From CAYRQP01 sp964426545 (GTDB lineage: Bacteria; Fermentibacterota; Fermentibacteria; Fermentibacterales; JCC-6), in contig CAYRQP010000022.1 of NCBI GenBank assembly GCA_964426545.1, positions 1 to 26,124 of the forward strand: 26,124 nt of DNA, read 5' to 3'. Below, piece after piece: positions 7,603-16,608 of this stretch (the first letter of the stretch is position 1; each line of letters starts with the position of its first letter). Made by a program: the position numbers and the translations under genes. The notes under the pieces are model-generated. The model had not been told where the DNA came from, did no database searches, and worked only from the letters and a program-made list of their open reading frames with translations.

Positions 7603-7681
7603 CAGGAGAGCAATAAGAAGCGGAGATGCCAGTCCGCCGTTTTCATGTTTTCTAAATAGTTCGATGATAACCTCCGGCGGT

Positions 7682-7710
7682 AATATCAGGAGTTAATCTC
7701 AAAGCGTCAA
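7682..7710 (-). promoter_or_regulatory. Candidate promoter of the phosphoesterase cluster
   Basis: On the minus strand, TTGACG (7705-7710) and GATATT (7682-7687) are separated by 17 nt, a sigma-70-like arrangement. The predicted transcript would start at about 7675, right at the GGAGG ribosome binding site, giving an almost leaderless message. Pattern match only. Confidence 0.4.
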
Positions 7711-7734
7711 ATCAGACAGGAATAATCTGATTCA

Positions 7735-7763
7735 TTTGGATTGAACAAGATATGTTTTATAAT
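7735..7763 (+). promoter_or_regulatory. Candidate promoter of the activase gene
   Basis: A perfect TATAAT (7758-7763) lies 40 nt before the ATG of the activase gene, with a weak -35 (TTTGGA, 7735-7740) 17 nt upstream. The transcript would have a leader of about 33 nt containing AGGA before the ATG. It faces away from the phosphoesterase promoter in the same 200-nt divergent spacer. Confidence 0.5.
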
Positions 7764-7802
7764 TCCGTTCTTACTTGTATTTAATTTTACCGAGATAGGA
7801 TT

Positions 7803-10800
7803 ATGGACAAAATTATTGGAGTGGACCAGGGTTCGGTCAGTGTAAAGGCCGCTGTGGTTTCGGATGGCAGAATAGTGGAAACCGTCTATGAGCGGCACCA
7901 TGGGAAACCAACAGAGACGCTGCTTGACATCCTCAGGGAGCATGAAGACTGGATTGGATGCAGTATTGCCTTTACGGGAAGTGCTTCCCGTGCATCAGCC
8001 AAAGCCGCTGGTATTCAATCTGTCAATGAAGTAGTAGCTTTGGCCGCTGCCGTTCCGGTATTTTGCAATGAAGCAAGGTCAGTCATAGAGATGGGCGGGC
8101 AGGATTCGAAGCTACTCTTTTTCTCATACAGCGATAACAGATTGACTTTTGATGATTTTTCGATGAACTCCGTGTGTGCAGCAGGAACCGGTTCATTCCT
8201 CGACCAGCAGGCCGGAAGACTCGGACTCAAACCCGAAGAACTGGGGAAACTTGCACTCAAATGCACAAACCCGCCCAGAATTGCAGGAAGATGCAGTGTA
8301 TTCGCAAAGTCGGACATGATACATCTCCAGCAGATAGGCACACCTGTTGCAGACATTGTTGCAGGACTCTGTCATGCGGTTGCAAGGAATTTCAGAAGTT
8401 CCATTGCATCCGGGAGGAGATTCAGACCGCCGGTAGCATTCACAGGCGGAGTAGCAGCCAACTCGGGGATGGTGGAAGCTTTCAGGAATGTACTCGGTGA
8501 CGACGGGATTGCTCTCATTGTACCCGGGAACTTCCGATGCCTGACTGCCGCAGGTGCGATTATCGCCGGAATTGGTGACAGTGTTGCTGTACTCGATGAG
8601 AACTTCATCGAGCGTCTCGGGAAAGTAACAGCATCGAGAAAAGATGATGATGCTCTTCCGGTTCTGCTTGACTTCGAGGGTGACATTCCCCGCAAAGTGA
8701 ATTACGGAACATCCGACGAATCCGTCTATATCGGAATAGATGTGGGTTCGATAAGCACTAACATTGCAGCTGTGGGAGCTGATTCAGGAGTACTTCTTGC
8801 ATCTGAGTATCTGATGACAGCGGGAAGACCGCTCGAAGCTGTAAAGACAGGCTTGGCGGGAATCTCGAAAGTTATTGGTTCTGAAAGGGAAGTGCTTGGG
8901 GTCGGAACCACAGGTTCAGGGCGATACATGACTGCAGATTTTGTCGGTGCCGATGTTGTAAGGAATGAAATAACCGCACAGGCCCGTGCAGCAATAGAGA
9001 TCGATTCCGAAGTCGACACGGTATTTGAAATAGGAGGGCAGGACTCCAAGTACATCTCAATCGAGACCGGGCGAATAATCGACTTCGAAATGAACAAGGT
9101 CTGTGCTGCAGGCACAGGTTCCTTTCTAGAAGAGCAGGCTGAGAAACTCGACATGAACATCCGGCAATTTGGTCCTGACGCGCTGAGTGCGAAGAAGCCG
9201 TGTTCCCTCGGTGAGAGATGTACAGTCTTCATGGAGAGTGACGTTGTCGCACATCAGGCGGAGGGTGCATCCAATGACAATATTGTTGCCGGCTTATCCT
9301 ATGCGATTGTGCGCAACTACCTGAACCGCGTCGTAGGAAATAGAAAAATAGGCAAACGTATATTCTTCCAGGGGGGTACAGCTTTCAACAGCGGAGTTGT
9401 CGCGGCCTTCAATTCTGTACTGGACGGCCGCCGGGTCACTGTACCGCCCAATCATCATATCACAGGTGCTATCGGAGCGGCAATCCTGGCGCGGGAGGGA
9501 AAACCGCCGGGGAAATCGAATTTCAGGGGATTCAGCTTAAGCGAAGCCGAATATTCTCAGGAGACATTTATCTGCAGGATGTGTTCCAATGACTGCGAAG
9601 TACATAAGGTCATACTCGAAGACGGCAGTGAACTCTGTTACGGCGGCAGGTGTGAGCGGTATGAAAGTGATAATAAGAAACGCAGCTGCAAGATGGGGCA
9701 CGACTGGTTCAATGAGCGGGAGCGTTTACTTCTCGGCAGCCACAGGAAGGCACCGCGGGGAGAGAGGAAACGGATTGGAATTCCCAGGGCTCTCTGGTTC
9801 TGGGAGTTATTCCCCTTCTTCAAAACACTATTCAGAAAATGCGGATTCGATACTGTGGTATCGTGGAAGACAAACAGTACTATCGTGCATTCCGGGGTCG
9901 AGAGTGTTGCTGCGGAAGCATGTTATCCTGTTAAAGTCGCACACGGGCATGTGGTTGACCTGCTTAAGAGAGATTTAGACTGGATATTTCTTCCTGCAAT
10001 ATTGAAGTCATTTTCGCAGGGGGATTTCACTGAATCGTATAACTGCCCCTTTGTTGAAGCATCGCCGAACATGATAGATGCCGGACTCGAACTCAGCAAT
10101 ATCGAGATTCCCGGGGTACTGACACAGGTTCTTGATTTTTCGCAGACTGAAAAGGACTGGATTTCTGATCTGACAGAAATGCTGTGTGAGATGGGGATTT
10201 CAAGGGAAACAGCCGTGAAAGCCTGTAAATCTGCAATGGATGCACAGAATGCCTTCCAAAAATCCCGAAAGGCAATGGGAAAACAGGCAATTGACTCCCT
10301 TACTGAAGACAAGCCTGCATTTGTCATTCTGAGCCGACCCTACAATGGCGGTGACAAGGCTGTAAATGTGGACATCCCGGGGAAACTCGCATCCATGGGT
10401 GCAACTGTCATTCCGCTGGATTGCCTGGATCTTCCGCTTGAGAAAGCATCGCGTCTTCATCACAACATGTACTGGCATTACGGCCAGCAGATAATTGCAG
10501 GTGCATTAGCCGTGAAAGAGGATCCGCGCCTGAACGCAGTCTATATCACAAACTTTGGATGCGGGCCTGATTCTTTCATTCAGCATGAAGTAGAAAAGAT
10601 AATGGGTGAAAAACCAATGCTGACAATTGAAGTCGATGAACATGCGGCTGATGCCGGTATAATCACGAGATGTGAAGCATTCATGGATTCGATAAAGGGA
10701 CGGCAGAGCACCGGGACAGCAGATTTCGATTCTCCGCTGGGCAATGTACCACTTTCAATTGATGACAGAAAAGTATGGATTCCCACACTTGGAGACCCTG

Positions 10801-11960
10801 CAAGATTAGCTGTGGCAGCCGTGAGAAAATACGGAATCAATGCAGAAGTATTTCCGGCAACCACAGATTCTGCGGTACAACTCGGAAGGAAAGTAACGAC
10901 AGGTAGGGAATGCTATCCGGCGATTATCACAACCGGTGATATGTTCTCCATCCTGCAGAACAATGATCCGGCGAAAACAGCATTTTTCATGGGTTCTGCA
11001 TCAGGTCCCTGCCGTTTCGGGCAGTACTGCAGTCTGCAGAGAACAATACTTGACAGGGCGGGATACACCGATGTCCCTATCTTCACAGCATCTTCGAGCG
11101 ATTCCTACACGGGTGTTCCCGAATTGTCGAGTCCGCTGTTTCAGATAGACCTGCTGAGGGGATTGACAGCAGGTGATGTTCTTCTGAAGGCACTTTACAG
11201 ACTCAGGCCTTATGAAACAGTCAAAGGGATGACTGAAAGTATCTACTCCAAAGCACTCGAAGAAGTATGCATTGCGATGGAAAAAGGAAAATCGCTATTG
11301 CCTTCCCTGAAGAAAGCAGCAGTAAAATTTAGGAAAATAGAAATAGACAATACCCGAAGACCGCTGATTCTGGTGTTCGGGGAAATCTATGTCAGAACAG
11401 ATCAATATGCACATTCTAATACGGACAGACGGATTGAAGAACTGGGAGGGGAAATTCTTCATACACCGCTTATCGAGTGGTTCGAATTCGTGAATCACTC
11501 CTTTATAGAGAAATCCCGGCAGAAAAGTGCGGGGAAAGATATTTTCACGGGAATACTGAGGGGGAAATTCATGTCCATGATAAAGCGTAGATATGAGAAA
11601 CCGTTCTCGGGCATAATAGGAGACAGACCGCATGCAGCTCCATCAGAAGTACTTGATTCCGCTCGTCCATATATGGAGAAGAATATCGGGGGGGAAGCAA
11701 TCCTTTCCATAGGCGCTCCGCTGGCGCTTTTCAGCAGCAACGGAATCGATGCAGCCGTGAATATCTCACCCTTCACCTGTCTGCCCGGGACAGTTGTGAT
11801 AGCCATAAGCAAGAGAATAAGAAAAGAACACAGCCTTCCCTGGCTGAATCTTGCTTTTGACGGACAGGAAGATACTGATAATAGTATCAGGCTGGAGGCA
11901 TTCATGTATCAGGTAAAAAGAAATCAACATAACCCGCGAAATGAGAGGAACAGGAAATGA
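7803..11960 (+). CDS. Double acyl-CoA dehydratase activase with DUF2229/HgdB-like region
   Basis: 1385 residues. It contains two tandem BcrAD/BadFG (HgdC-type) ASKHA ATPase domains: GVDQGSVSVKAAVV (6-19) to about 260, and GIDVGSISTNIAAV (311-324) to about 565. Each has the GGQDSK motif and the two cysteines that in HgdC dimers bind a 4Fe-4S cluster: VCAAGTGSFL with RCSVFAKSD (C125, C164), and VCAAGTGSFL with RCTVFMESD (C434, C473). A Cys-rich linker follows (C591, C594, C598, C612, C617). The C-terminal half (about 655-1370) is the DUF2229/2-hydroxyacyl-CoA-dehydratase-like region with more cysteines (for example TGRECYPA, GPCRFGQYC). Activases of this family use ATP to push low-potential electrons into a partner enzyme; the partner and substrate of these large fused forms are unknown. 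Overlaps the peptidase gene by ATGA. Confidence 0.9.
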   Translation: MDKIIGVDQGSVSVKAAVVSDGRIVETVYERHHGKPTETLLDILREHEDWIGCSIAFTGSASRASAKAAGIQSVNEVVALAAAVPVFCNEARSVIEMGGQDSKLLFFSYSDNRLTFDDFSMNSVCAAGTGSFLDQQAGRLGLKPEELGKLALKCTNPPRIAGRCSVFAKSDMIHLQQIGTPVADIVAGLCHAVARNFRSSIASGRRFRPPVAFTGGVAANSGMVEAFRNVLGDDGIALIVPGNFRCLTAAGAIIAGIGDSVAVLDENFIERLGKVTASRKDDDALPVLLDFEGDIPRKVNYGTSDESVYIGIDVGSISTNIAAVGADSGVLLASEYLMTAGRPLEAVKTGLAGISKVIGSEREVLGVGTTGSGRYMTADFVGADVVRNEITAQARAAIEIDSEVDTVFEIGGQDSKYISIETGRIIDFEMNKVCAAGTGSFLEEQAEKLDMNIRQFGPDALSAKKPCSLGERCTVFMESDVVAHQAEGASNDNIVAGLSYAIVRNYLNRVVGNRKIGKRIFFQGGTAFNSGVVAAFNSVLDGRRVTVPPNHHITGAIGAAILAREGKPPGKSNFRGFSLSEAEYSQETFICRMCSNDCEVHKVILEDGSELCYGGRCERYESDNKKRSCKMGHDWFNERERLLLGSHRKAPRGERKRIGIPRALWFWELFPFFKTLFRKCGFDTVVSWKTNSTIVHSGVESVAAEACYPVKVAHGHVVDLLKRDLDWIFLPAILKSFSQGDFTESYNCPFVEASPNMIDAGLELSNIEIPGVLTQVLDFSQTEKDWISDLTEMLCEMGISRETAVKACKSAMDAQNAFQKSRKAMGKQAIDSLTEDKPAFVILSRPYNGGDKAVNVDIPGKLASMGATVIPLDCLDLPLEKASRLHHNMYWHYGQQIIAGALAVKEDPRLNAVYITNFGCGPDSFIQHEVEKIMGEKPMLTIEVDEHAADAGIITRCEAFMDSIKGRQSTGTADFDSPLGNVPLSIDDRKVWIPTLGDPARLAVAAVRKYGINAEVFPATTDSAVQLGRKVTTGRECYPAIITTGDMFSILQNNDPAKTAFFMGSASGPCRFGQYCSLQRTILDRAGYTDVPIFTASSSDSYTGVPELSSPLFQIDLLRGLTAGDVLLKALYRLRPYETVKGMTESIYSKALEEVCIAMEKGKSLLPSLKKAAVKFRKIEIDNTRRPLILVFGEIYVRTDQYAHSNTDRRIEELGGEILHTPLIEWFEFVNHSFIEKSRQKSAGKDIFTGILRGKFMSMIKRRYEKPFSGIIGDRPHAAPSEVLDSARPYMEKNIGGEAILSIGAPLALFSSNGIDAAVNISPFTCLPGTVVIAISKRIRKEHSLPWLNLAFDGQEDTDNSIRLEAFMYQVKRNQHNPRNERNRK

Positions 11961-13261
11961 AGAAGGTCGGCCCGGAGATTAAAAGTCTTCTCCAGTTTAT
12001 TGACTGCAGTCCGACTGCATCATGGGCAGTCATGAACATTGCACATAAACTTATGAAAAATGGATTCACACAGTTGTTCGAAGAAGAGTCCTGGAGCGGA
12101 ATCGATGCAGGAGACAGGTTTTTTGTTATTCGTTCCGCGTCTTCCATTGTTGCCGGTATCAAAGGCACGAATAGACTTACTGAAGGTTCGATAAGGGTAA
12201 TCGGGGCTCATACTGATTTTCCGGGTTTCAGAATAAAACCTTCCCCTGAACGCATAAAGGAGGGAAGTACTGTTCTTGGAGTGGAAGTTTACGGTGGCCC
12301 CATTCTTGCTACCTGGTTCGACAGAGATCTCTCTGTTGCCGGAAGTTTAGTTGTGTTGGAAGAGAACACACTTCAACGGAAATTATTTAAACTCGAAACC
12401 CCTCTGTGCAGAATCACTTCACCTGCAATACATATCGAAAGAAATATGAATAAAGACGGCTTCAAGGTTAATCCCGAGGAGAATACAGCGCCGATATTTT
12501 CAGTTTCCGGAACGGGCTATGATGAACTGCTGGACAGAGCATGCACAAGTGCTGACATCAAGCGTGATGTAGTCAGAGGTTCATGCATGGAACTATACGA
12601 TATTCAAGGTGGAATCGTCGGCGGTCTGGATGAAGATCTGATATTCGCCCGAGGAATCGATGATTTGTCGATGTGCCATGCCGGAATTGAAGTACTGCTG
12701 CAATGCGAATCCCCGTCTGACACAGTACTTGTCAGTCTCTACGACAATGAAGAAATTGGTTCATCCACTTTGAACGGTGCCGGATCAGCATTCCTCGATG
12801 CTATCATCGAGAGACTGGCAGGCAGCCGGGATGGATTTCTCAGATGCATGGCAACCGGCATTCAGGTTTCAGCGGACGGGGCGCACGCAATACATCCCAA
12901 TTATCCGTCGAAGCATGACTCGAAAAACCGCCCTGTCATAAACGGCGGTCCGGTGATAAAGGTAAACGCCAAACAGAGATATTCGACCAGTGATCTCTCT
13001 ACTGCATATTTTACTGTATGTGCGGAGAAAGCAGGAATAGAGCTTCAGCACTTCGTCAGCCGGAATGACATGCCCTGCGGAAGTACGATAGGACCGATTA
13101 CATCTACGAGAACAGGAATGACGAGTATAGATGTTGGAAACCCAATGCTCTCGATGCACTCAATAAGGGAAATGGCGGGAACAGGGGATCATACAGATAT
13201 GATTTCTTTACTTAAAGAACACCTGAATGGCGATTGCAGAATTAGTAACCGCGAGACTTAA
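11957..13261 (+). CDS. apeB: M18 family aminopeptidase (aspartyl aminopeptidase type)
   Basis: 434 residues, the usual length of the family. This is a cytoplasmic zinc metallopeptidase that removes N-terminal, usually acidic, residues. Metal and catalytic motifs are all present: GAHTDFPGFRIKP (H85, D87), RGIDDLSM (D235/D236), YDNEEIGSS (E265/E266), the HAIHPNYPSKHD segment near 310, and MPCGSTIGPI near the C-terminus. Its ATG overlaps the TGA of the activase gene. That is an unusual partner for this enzyme and points to co-expression rather than a known shared pathway. Confidence 0.93.
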   Translation: MKKVGPEIKSLLQFIDCSPTASWAVMNIAHKLMKNGFTQLFEEESWSGIDAGDRFFVIRSASSIVAGIKGTNRLTEGSIRVIGAHTDFPGFRIKPSPERIKEGSTVLGVEVYGGPILATWFDRDLSVAGSLVVLEENTLQRKLFKLETPLCRITSPAIHIERNMNKDGFKVNPEENTAPIFSVSGTGYDELLDRACTSADIKRDVVRGSCMELYDIQGGIVGGLDEDLIFARGIDDLSMCHAGIEVLLQCESPSDTVLVSLYDNEEIGSSTLNGAGSAFLDAIIERLAGSRDGFLRCMATGIQVSADGAHAIHPNYPSKHDSKNRPVINGGPVIKVNAKQRYSTSDLSTAYFTVCAEKAGIELQHFVSRNDMPCGSTIGPITSTRTGMTSIDVGNPMLSMHSIREMAGTGDHTDMISLLKEHLNGDCRISNRET

Positions 13262-13340
13262 TTCTGTGCGTTAAAGAACACAAGGACAAACATCTCGCTT
13301 AAAAGTGTTTATTGAAATATACGCGAATAAACCCGACAAC

Positions 13341-13366
13341 TAAGTGGAAGGAATGACGTACGGTAC
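13341..13366 (-). repeat. Dispersed GTAC-TCA repeat, copy 1
   Basis: Its reverse complement starts GTACCGTACGTCATTCCTTCC, which matches 18534-18554 apart from one base in the GTAC-N-GTAC spacer. It sits between two convergent genes and is one of five related copies in the window, all intergenic. Confidence 0.6.
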
Positions 13367-13373
13367 CGTTGTT

Positions 13374-13730
13374 CTAATCGCTGAACTGGACCAGGCAGAT
13401 TACATTGCCGTCCGGGTCGTAGCAATACAGGTATCTGTTCCCGAATGCTTCAATCTGTTCTTCGGCCACTGAGCCACCAGCTTCGATAATCTTGTCCTTT
13501 GAGTACTCTATGGAATCGACTGAAATCGCAAGAGCAATATGTTTGTCGAGCGGAGAATCTTCTGCACGGTAAACAGAACTATTAATCCCGAAACCCGTAC
13601 CTGAAGACATACGCCAGCCGTCAGGCGGTTCAGGGAACTTGTCGACCTGCCACTTAAATGCTTTCTTGTAAAAGTCGGTAATCTTCTTTGGTTCGTCAGA
13701 TGTAATCTTGACATGAATTATTCGGTTCAT
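13374..13730 (-). CDS. VOC (glyoxalase/bleomycin-resistance-like) family protein
   Basis: About 118 residues with the VOC beta-alpha-beta-beta-beta pattern twice: NRIIHVKITSDEPKKITDFYKKAFKW in the first half and HIALAISVDSIEYSKDKIIEAGG with GNRYLYCYDPDGNVICLVQF in the second. His in the first strand and the Glu/Gln-like positions are typical metal sites, but the reaction cannot be told from sequence; many such proteins are unassigned. Two adjacent ATGs exist (13733 and 13730). I prefer 13730, which is 5 nt after GGGGGG. A TATAAT lies upstream on the same strand (13753-13758) without a clear -35 box. It appears to be transcribed alone. Confidence 0.85.
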   Translation of the reverse strand: MNRIIHVKITSDEPKKITDFYKKAFKWQVDKFPEPPDGWRMSSGTGFGINSSVYRAEDSPLDKHIALAISVDSIEYSKDKIIEAGGSVAEEQIEAFGNRYLYCYDPDGNVICLVQFSD

Positions 13731-13799
13731 CATTTCCCCCCGTGAGTGAGTAATTATATAATACTGAAAATAAACAATTATCAGGAATATGCAAGAACA

Positions 13800-14642
13800 C
13801 TAAAAGTCCCTCTTCCTGAAAAGTTGATAACCAAGAATAGTTATGAAAATAGTCCACCCGAAACAGTAGAGAATCTGCCAGAATGGAATACTCGTGGAAA
13901 CTCCGAAGAAAGCGAAACTCTCGCTTAGAATGGCATCTCTTGGAATTATGCCATACAATACTCCGCGGTAACCGCGGTCGGCCGGAAATAATATCATTAC
14001 AGTCTTTGCGACATTCTGCAGACCGGCAGGTATTTCACTCGGGAACATCCTGCCTATCTCATAGATTCCGCCTATCATCGAAGCTACACCTGCGCAGAAG
14101 AATGTCACGAGCATAGATGCTATTTTCCCCATGACAAGCGACAGGGTAATCACAGTTGTCCAGATGACCGATAACCATGCAGCCATTGAGACTACTGCAA
14201 GAAGGAGTCCGCGGGGAGTAAACTGAAAAAAGTCATACGTGATAACAGTAATGCCAGCGAACAGGATAAGTGACAACACAAAGGAAACTGCAAGCGGAGC
14301 CAGGGATATTCCAAGAAATGCCTTCAGTCTCGATTGCGGGAGAGACAGCCAGAGTGAGATTCGTCCTCCTGATATCTCATCAGGAAGCGAGCTCGAACCG
14401 AGGACTATGACAAGAGCCGTGATCAGCATGGACGCGAAAGGACCGGCAGTCAGTAAAGCACCGAGAGCTGTATCAGCAGGAGAGAGTATATTCATTTCAG
14501 GATAGTCTTTTGTCTGTTCCTCTAGCGCTGATGCTGCAGCAGAAACCCCCCAGAAATAGAAACCCAGGAAGACTACGGCGACAATGATACTTGCTGTGAG
14601 TATTTTACGATGCAATAGCTGTTCCATAGAATTGACAAACAT
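13800..14642 (-). CDS. ABC-2 type transporter permease
   Basis: 280 residues with six hydrophobic segments: 15-35, about 60-80, 105-130, 140-170, 175-200 and 250-270. The conserved block SSSLPDEISGGRISLWLSLPQSRLKAFLG is the cytoplasmic loop of ABC-2 permeases, normally D/E-E...G...L..P.SR....G. It is the membrane half of an exporter whose ATPase gene lies directly upstream; the TGA of the ATPase shares one base with this ATG. The substrate is unknown. The gene ends the minus-strand pair. Confidence 0.85.
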   Translation of the reverse strand: MFVNSMEQLLHRKILTASIIVAVVFLGFYFWGVSAAASALEEQTKDYPEMNILSPADTALGALLTAGPFASMLITALVIVLGSSSLPDEISGGRISLWLSLPQSRLKAFLGISLAPLAVSFVLSLILFAGITVITYDFFQFTPRGLLLAVVSMAAWLSVIWTTVITLSLVMGKIASMLVTFFCAGVASMIGGIYEIGRMFPSEIPAGLQNVAKTVMILFPADRGYRGVLYGIIPRDAILSESFAFFGVSTSIPFWQILYCFGWTIFITILGYQLFRKRDF

Positions 14643-15559
14643 CAGACAGCCCCCGATTCGCTACTGTCTCCCACAATTCTAAGGAAAATCTCTTCTAAAT
14701 CTTCTTTAAGGAGTTCTATTCCCGTAAATGCTATGGCGGCATTTGCTATCTCAGTTGTAAGTTCCCTAAACAAAGAAGGGTCGGATATCTCTACAAGCAC
14801 ACCCCTATCGTCCATCCGGCATACCTTTCCCGAAGAGGTAAGGAGTTTCAGCATCAGTTCAGGTTCAGGGGTTTCGACAAGCACAAGCCCTTTTTCATGC
14901 GCAAGTTCATCGAGTTCACCTTCGGCGATAAGTTTCCCACTTGAAATGAATGCTGCCCTGTCACAGACTCTTTCCACTTCTCCAAGAAGATGCGAGTTAA
15001 TCATTACGGTCGAACCTCCCCCTATGAGCCGCCTGATGAGATTGCGCACCAGGACTCTTCCAGCGGGGTCCAGTCCCGACGAAGGTTCGTCGAGAAGAAG
15101 AAGCGAAGGTGAACCAGCAGTCATTAGAGAGAGTGCAACTCTCTGACGCTGTCCGCGTGACATCTTGCCGAATGGCCGGGTAAGTAATTCGGCGCAGCTC
15201 AGCTCTTCGATTCTCGAAAGAAAATCGGTATATGGTGTCTCTATTCTGATTCTCTCTACCTGTTGGAAGAGACGAGTCGGAGTTATCCAAGGAGGAAAAG
15301 TGATGTTCTCGGGCAGATAGCGGACCTTCCTGCGCGAATCTGCACGTTGAATCGGTGTACCTTTGATCGTAACTTCACCTGAATCAGCGGAAACCAGTCC
15401 CAGTATAATCTTCATCAATGTAGTCTTTCCAGCTCCATTCGGTCCGAGAAGTGAAAATGATGTTCGCTCATGAATATCGATTGAAAAGTCGACAAGTGCA
15501 TGAATGTTCTTCCATGATTTAGAAACAGAGCTGACAGCGACAAGCGGAGCATTCTTCAT
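14642..15559 (-). CDS. ABC transporter ATP-binding protein
   Basis: 305 residues from ATG 15559. Upstream in-frame codons up to 15625 would run into the divergent gene and look unlike the family, so I reject them. Motifs: Walker A LLGPNGAGKTT (38-48), a variant signature FGKMSRGQRQRVAL (130-143; MSRGQ instead of LSGGQ), Walker B LLLLDEPSSGLDP (154-166), and the H-loop SHLLGEVERVCD. The C-terminal 80 residues form the extra domain usual in ABC-2 exporter ATPases. It drives the downstream permease. The 41-nt spacer to the divergent TTG-start gene must hold both promoters. Confidence 0.93.
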   Translation of the reverse strand: MKNAPLVAVSSVSKSWKNIHALVDFSIDIHERTSFSLLGPNGAGKTTLMKIILGLVSADSGEVTIKGTPIQRADSRRKVRYLPENITFPPWITPTRLFQQVERIRIETPYTDFLSRIEELSCAELLTRPFGKMSRGQRQRVALSLMTAGSPSLLLLDEPSSGLDPAGRVLVRNLIRRLIGGGSTVMINSHLLGEVERVCDRAAFISSGKLIAEGELDELAHEKGLVLVETPEPELMLKLLTSSGKVCRMDDRGVLVEISDPSLFRELTTEIANAAIAFTGIELLKEDLEEIFLRIVGDSSESGAV

Positions 15560-15600
15560 TATAATTCCCAACTGCAGAATAAGAGTATACAGGGGGATTA

Positions 15601-16608
15601 TTGAAAAATTCGAAGAAATATGCAAGTGTCTTCGGAATACTTATCGGTCTGATTTTGACCGTACTGCTCTTGAACAGCGTAGGGGGGGCGGGGGGTATCC
15701 GCGAAGCTGTCAGTAAGATCTTCGAAATTCTCTATACTGCAGACATCAGGTTGATTCTCGCAGCATTTGTACTCTTCTTTCTAAGTCAAGTGTTTCGTGC
15801 TGTCAGGTGGATAATACTTACCTTCAACATGAAGGTACCTCTTTCACTTTCACTTCCAGTTACATTGATACATGTAGGACTTGGACACATACTGCCCGTT
15901 CGATTGACAGATGCTGCATTTGTCGGACTGTTCAGACACTTCGGACAGGTACCTGTCGGGTATGGTACTGCTACTGTAATACTCGCTAAACTGCTCGATC
16001 TGATTGCCATGGGGATAATCATGGGCAGTGCATTTGCATTGGGTGTGGGGGGGCTGGTTTACATAGTTCCGGTACTTACCCTGATAGGACTTTTTGGAGT
16101 CTTCTTTCTTGCTCGTATACTGAAGTTGTTGCGGTCATTTCTGCGGATTATGTTCAGAAAATTCCGACATGAAAGGAGTACAGTCTGGTATGATGACCTG
16201 CTCGAAGCAGCATCTCTGAAACAGAGGAAAGGGCATCTGGCTGGTTCGCTTGCCATATCTCTGCTCGCCTGGACATGCAAACTGACGATGTTCTGTTTCC
16301 TCCTTGCCGCACTGGGAATCACCGGGATTCCTTACTGGAAAATATTTTTCGCGGCGGCAATAACAGATCTCACCATGGCGCTGCCCGTACACGGACTTTT
16401 CAGCTTCGGCACAGTTGAAGCGGGCTGGACTCTTGGATTTGCCATGGTCGGTGTAGCAGCGGGAACCACGATAGCGGGTTTCGATATTGTAGAGATTGGT
16501 TTCAGTGTACATATTCTCTGGATGATTATGGCAGTAGTTCTCATGGTACTGGGAATACCATTTTTGACACTGAACAGAAGAAAAAAGTTTGAGGATGTAG
16601 GTGGATGA
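15601..16608 (+). CDS. AglD/MprF-like (UPF0104) integral membrane protein
   Basis: 335 residues with about eight membrane segments and the conserved pattern of the lysylphosphatidylglycerol-synthase transmembrane region/UPF0104 family. The visible landmarks are RAVRWIIL early, GHILPVRLTDAAFVGLFRHF (normally P.R.GE), AKLLDLIAMG, and PVHGLFSFGTVEAGW near the C-terminus (normally P..GG.G..E). Family members are lipid or polyprenyl-linked substrate transporters or flippases; no catalytic domain is attached. The start is TTG at 15601, 4 nt after GGGGG (15593-15597). The last 8 nt overlap the flavoprotein gene, so the two are probably coupled. Confidence 0.8.
   Translation: MKNSKKYASVFGILIGLILTVLLLNSVGGAGGIREAVSKIFEILYTADIRLILAAFVLFFLSQVFRAVRWIILTFNMKVPLSLSLPVTLIHVGLGHILPVRLTDAAFVGLFRHFGQVPVGYGTATVILAKLLDLIAMGIIMGSAFALGVGGLVYIVPVLTLIGLFGVFFLARILKLLRSFLRIMFRKFRHERSTVWYDDLLEAASLKQRKGHLAGSLAISLLAWTCKLTMFCFLLAALGITGIPYWKIFFAAAITDLTMALPVHGLFSFGTVEAGWTLGFAMVGVAAGTTIAGFDIVEIGFSVHILWMIMAVVLMVLGIPFLTLNRRKKFEDVGG

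Noticed and set aside
7596..7646. Short peptide from ATG 7646 (MKTADWHLRFLLLSCC)
   Set aside because: It has no ribosome binding site at normal spacing and is better explained as the out-of-frame start of the phosphoesterase signal peptide.
8726..9232. 168-codon minus-strand frame inside the activase gene
   Set aside because: It mirrors the second activase domain, and the low-complexity Ser/Pro-rich product has no recognisable motif.
13262..13373. Rho-independent terminator between the M18 peptidase and VOC genes
   Set aside because: Only weak complementary segments (AACAC/GTGTT) with a long loop and no clear T-run; not convincing.
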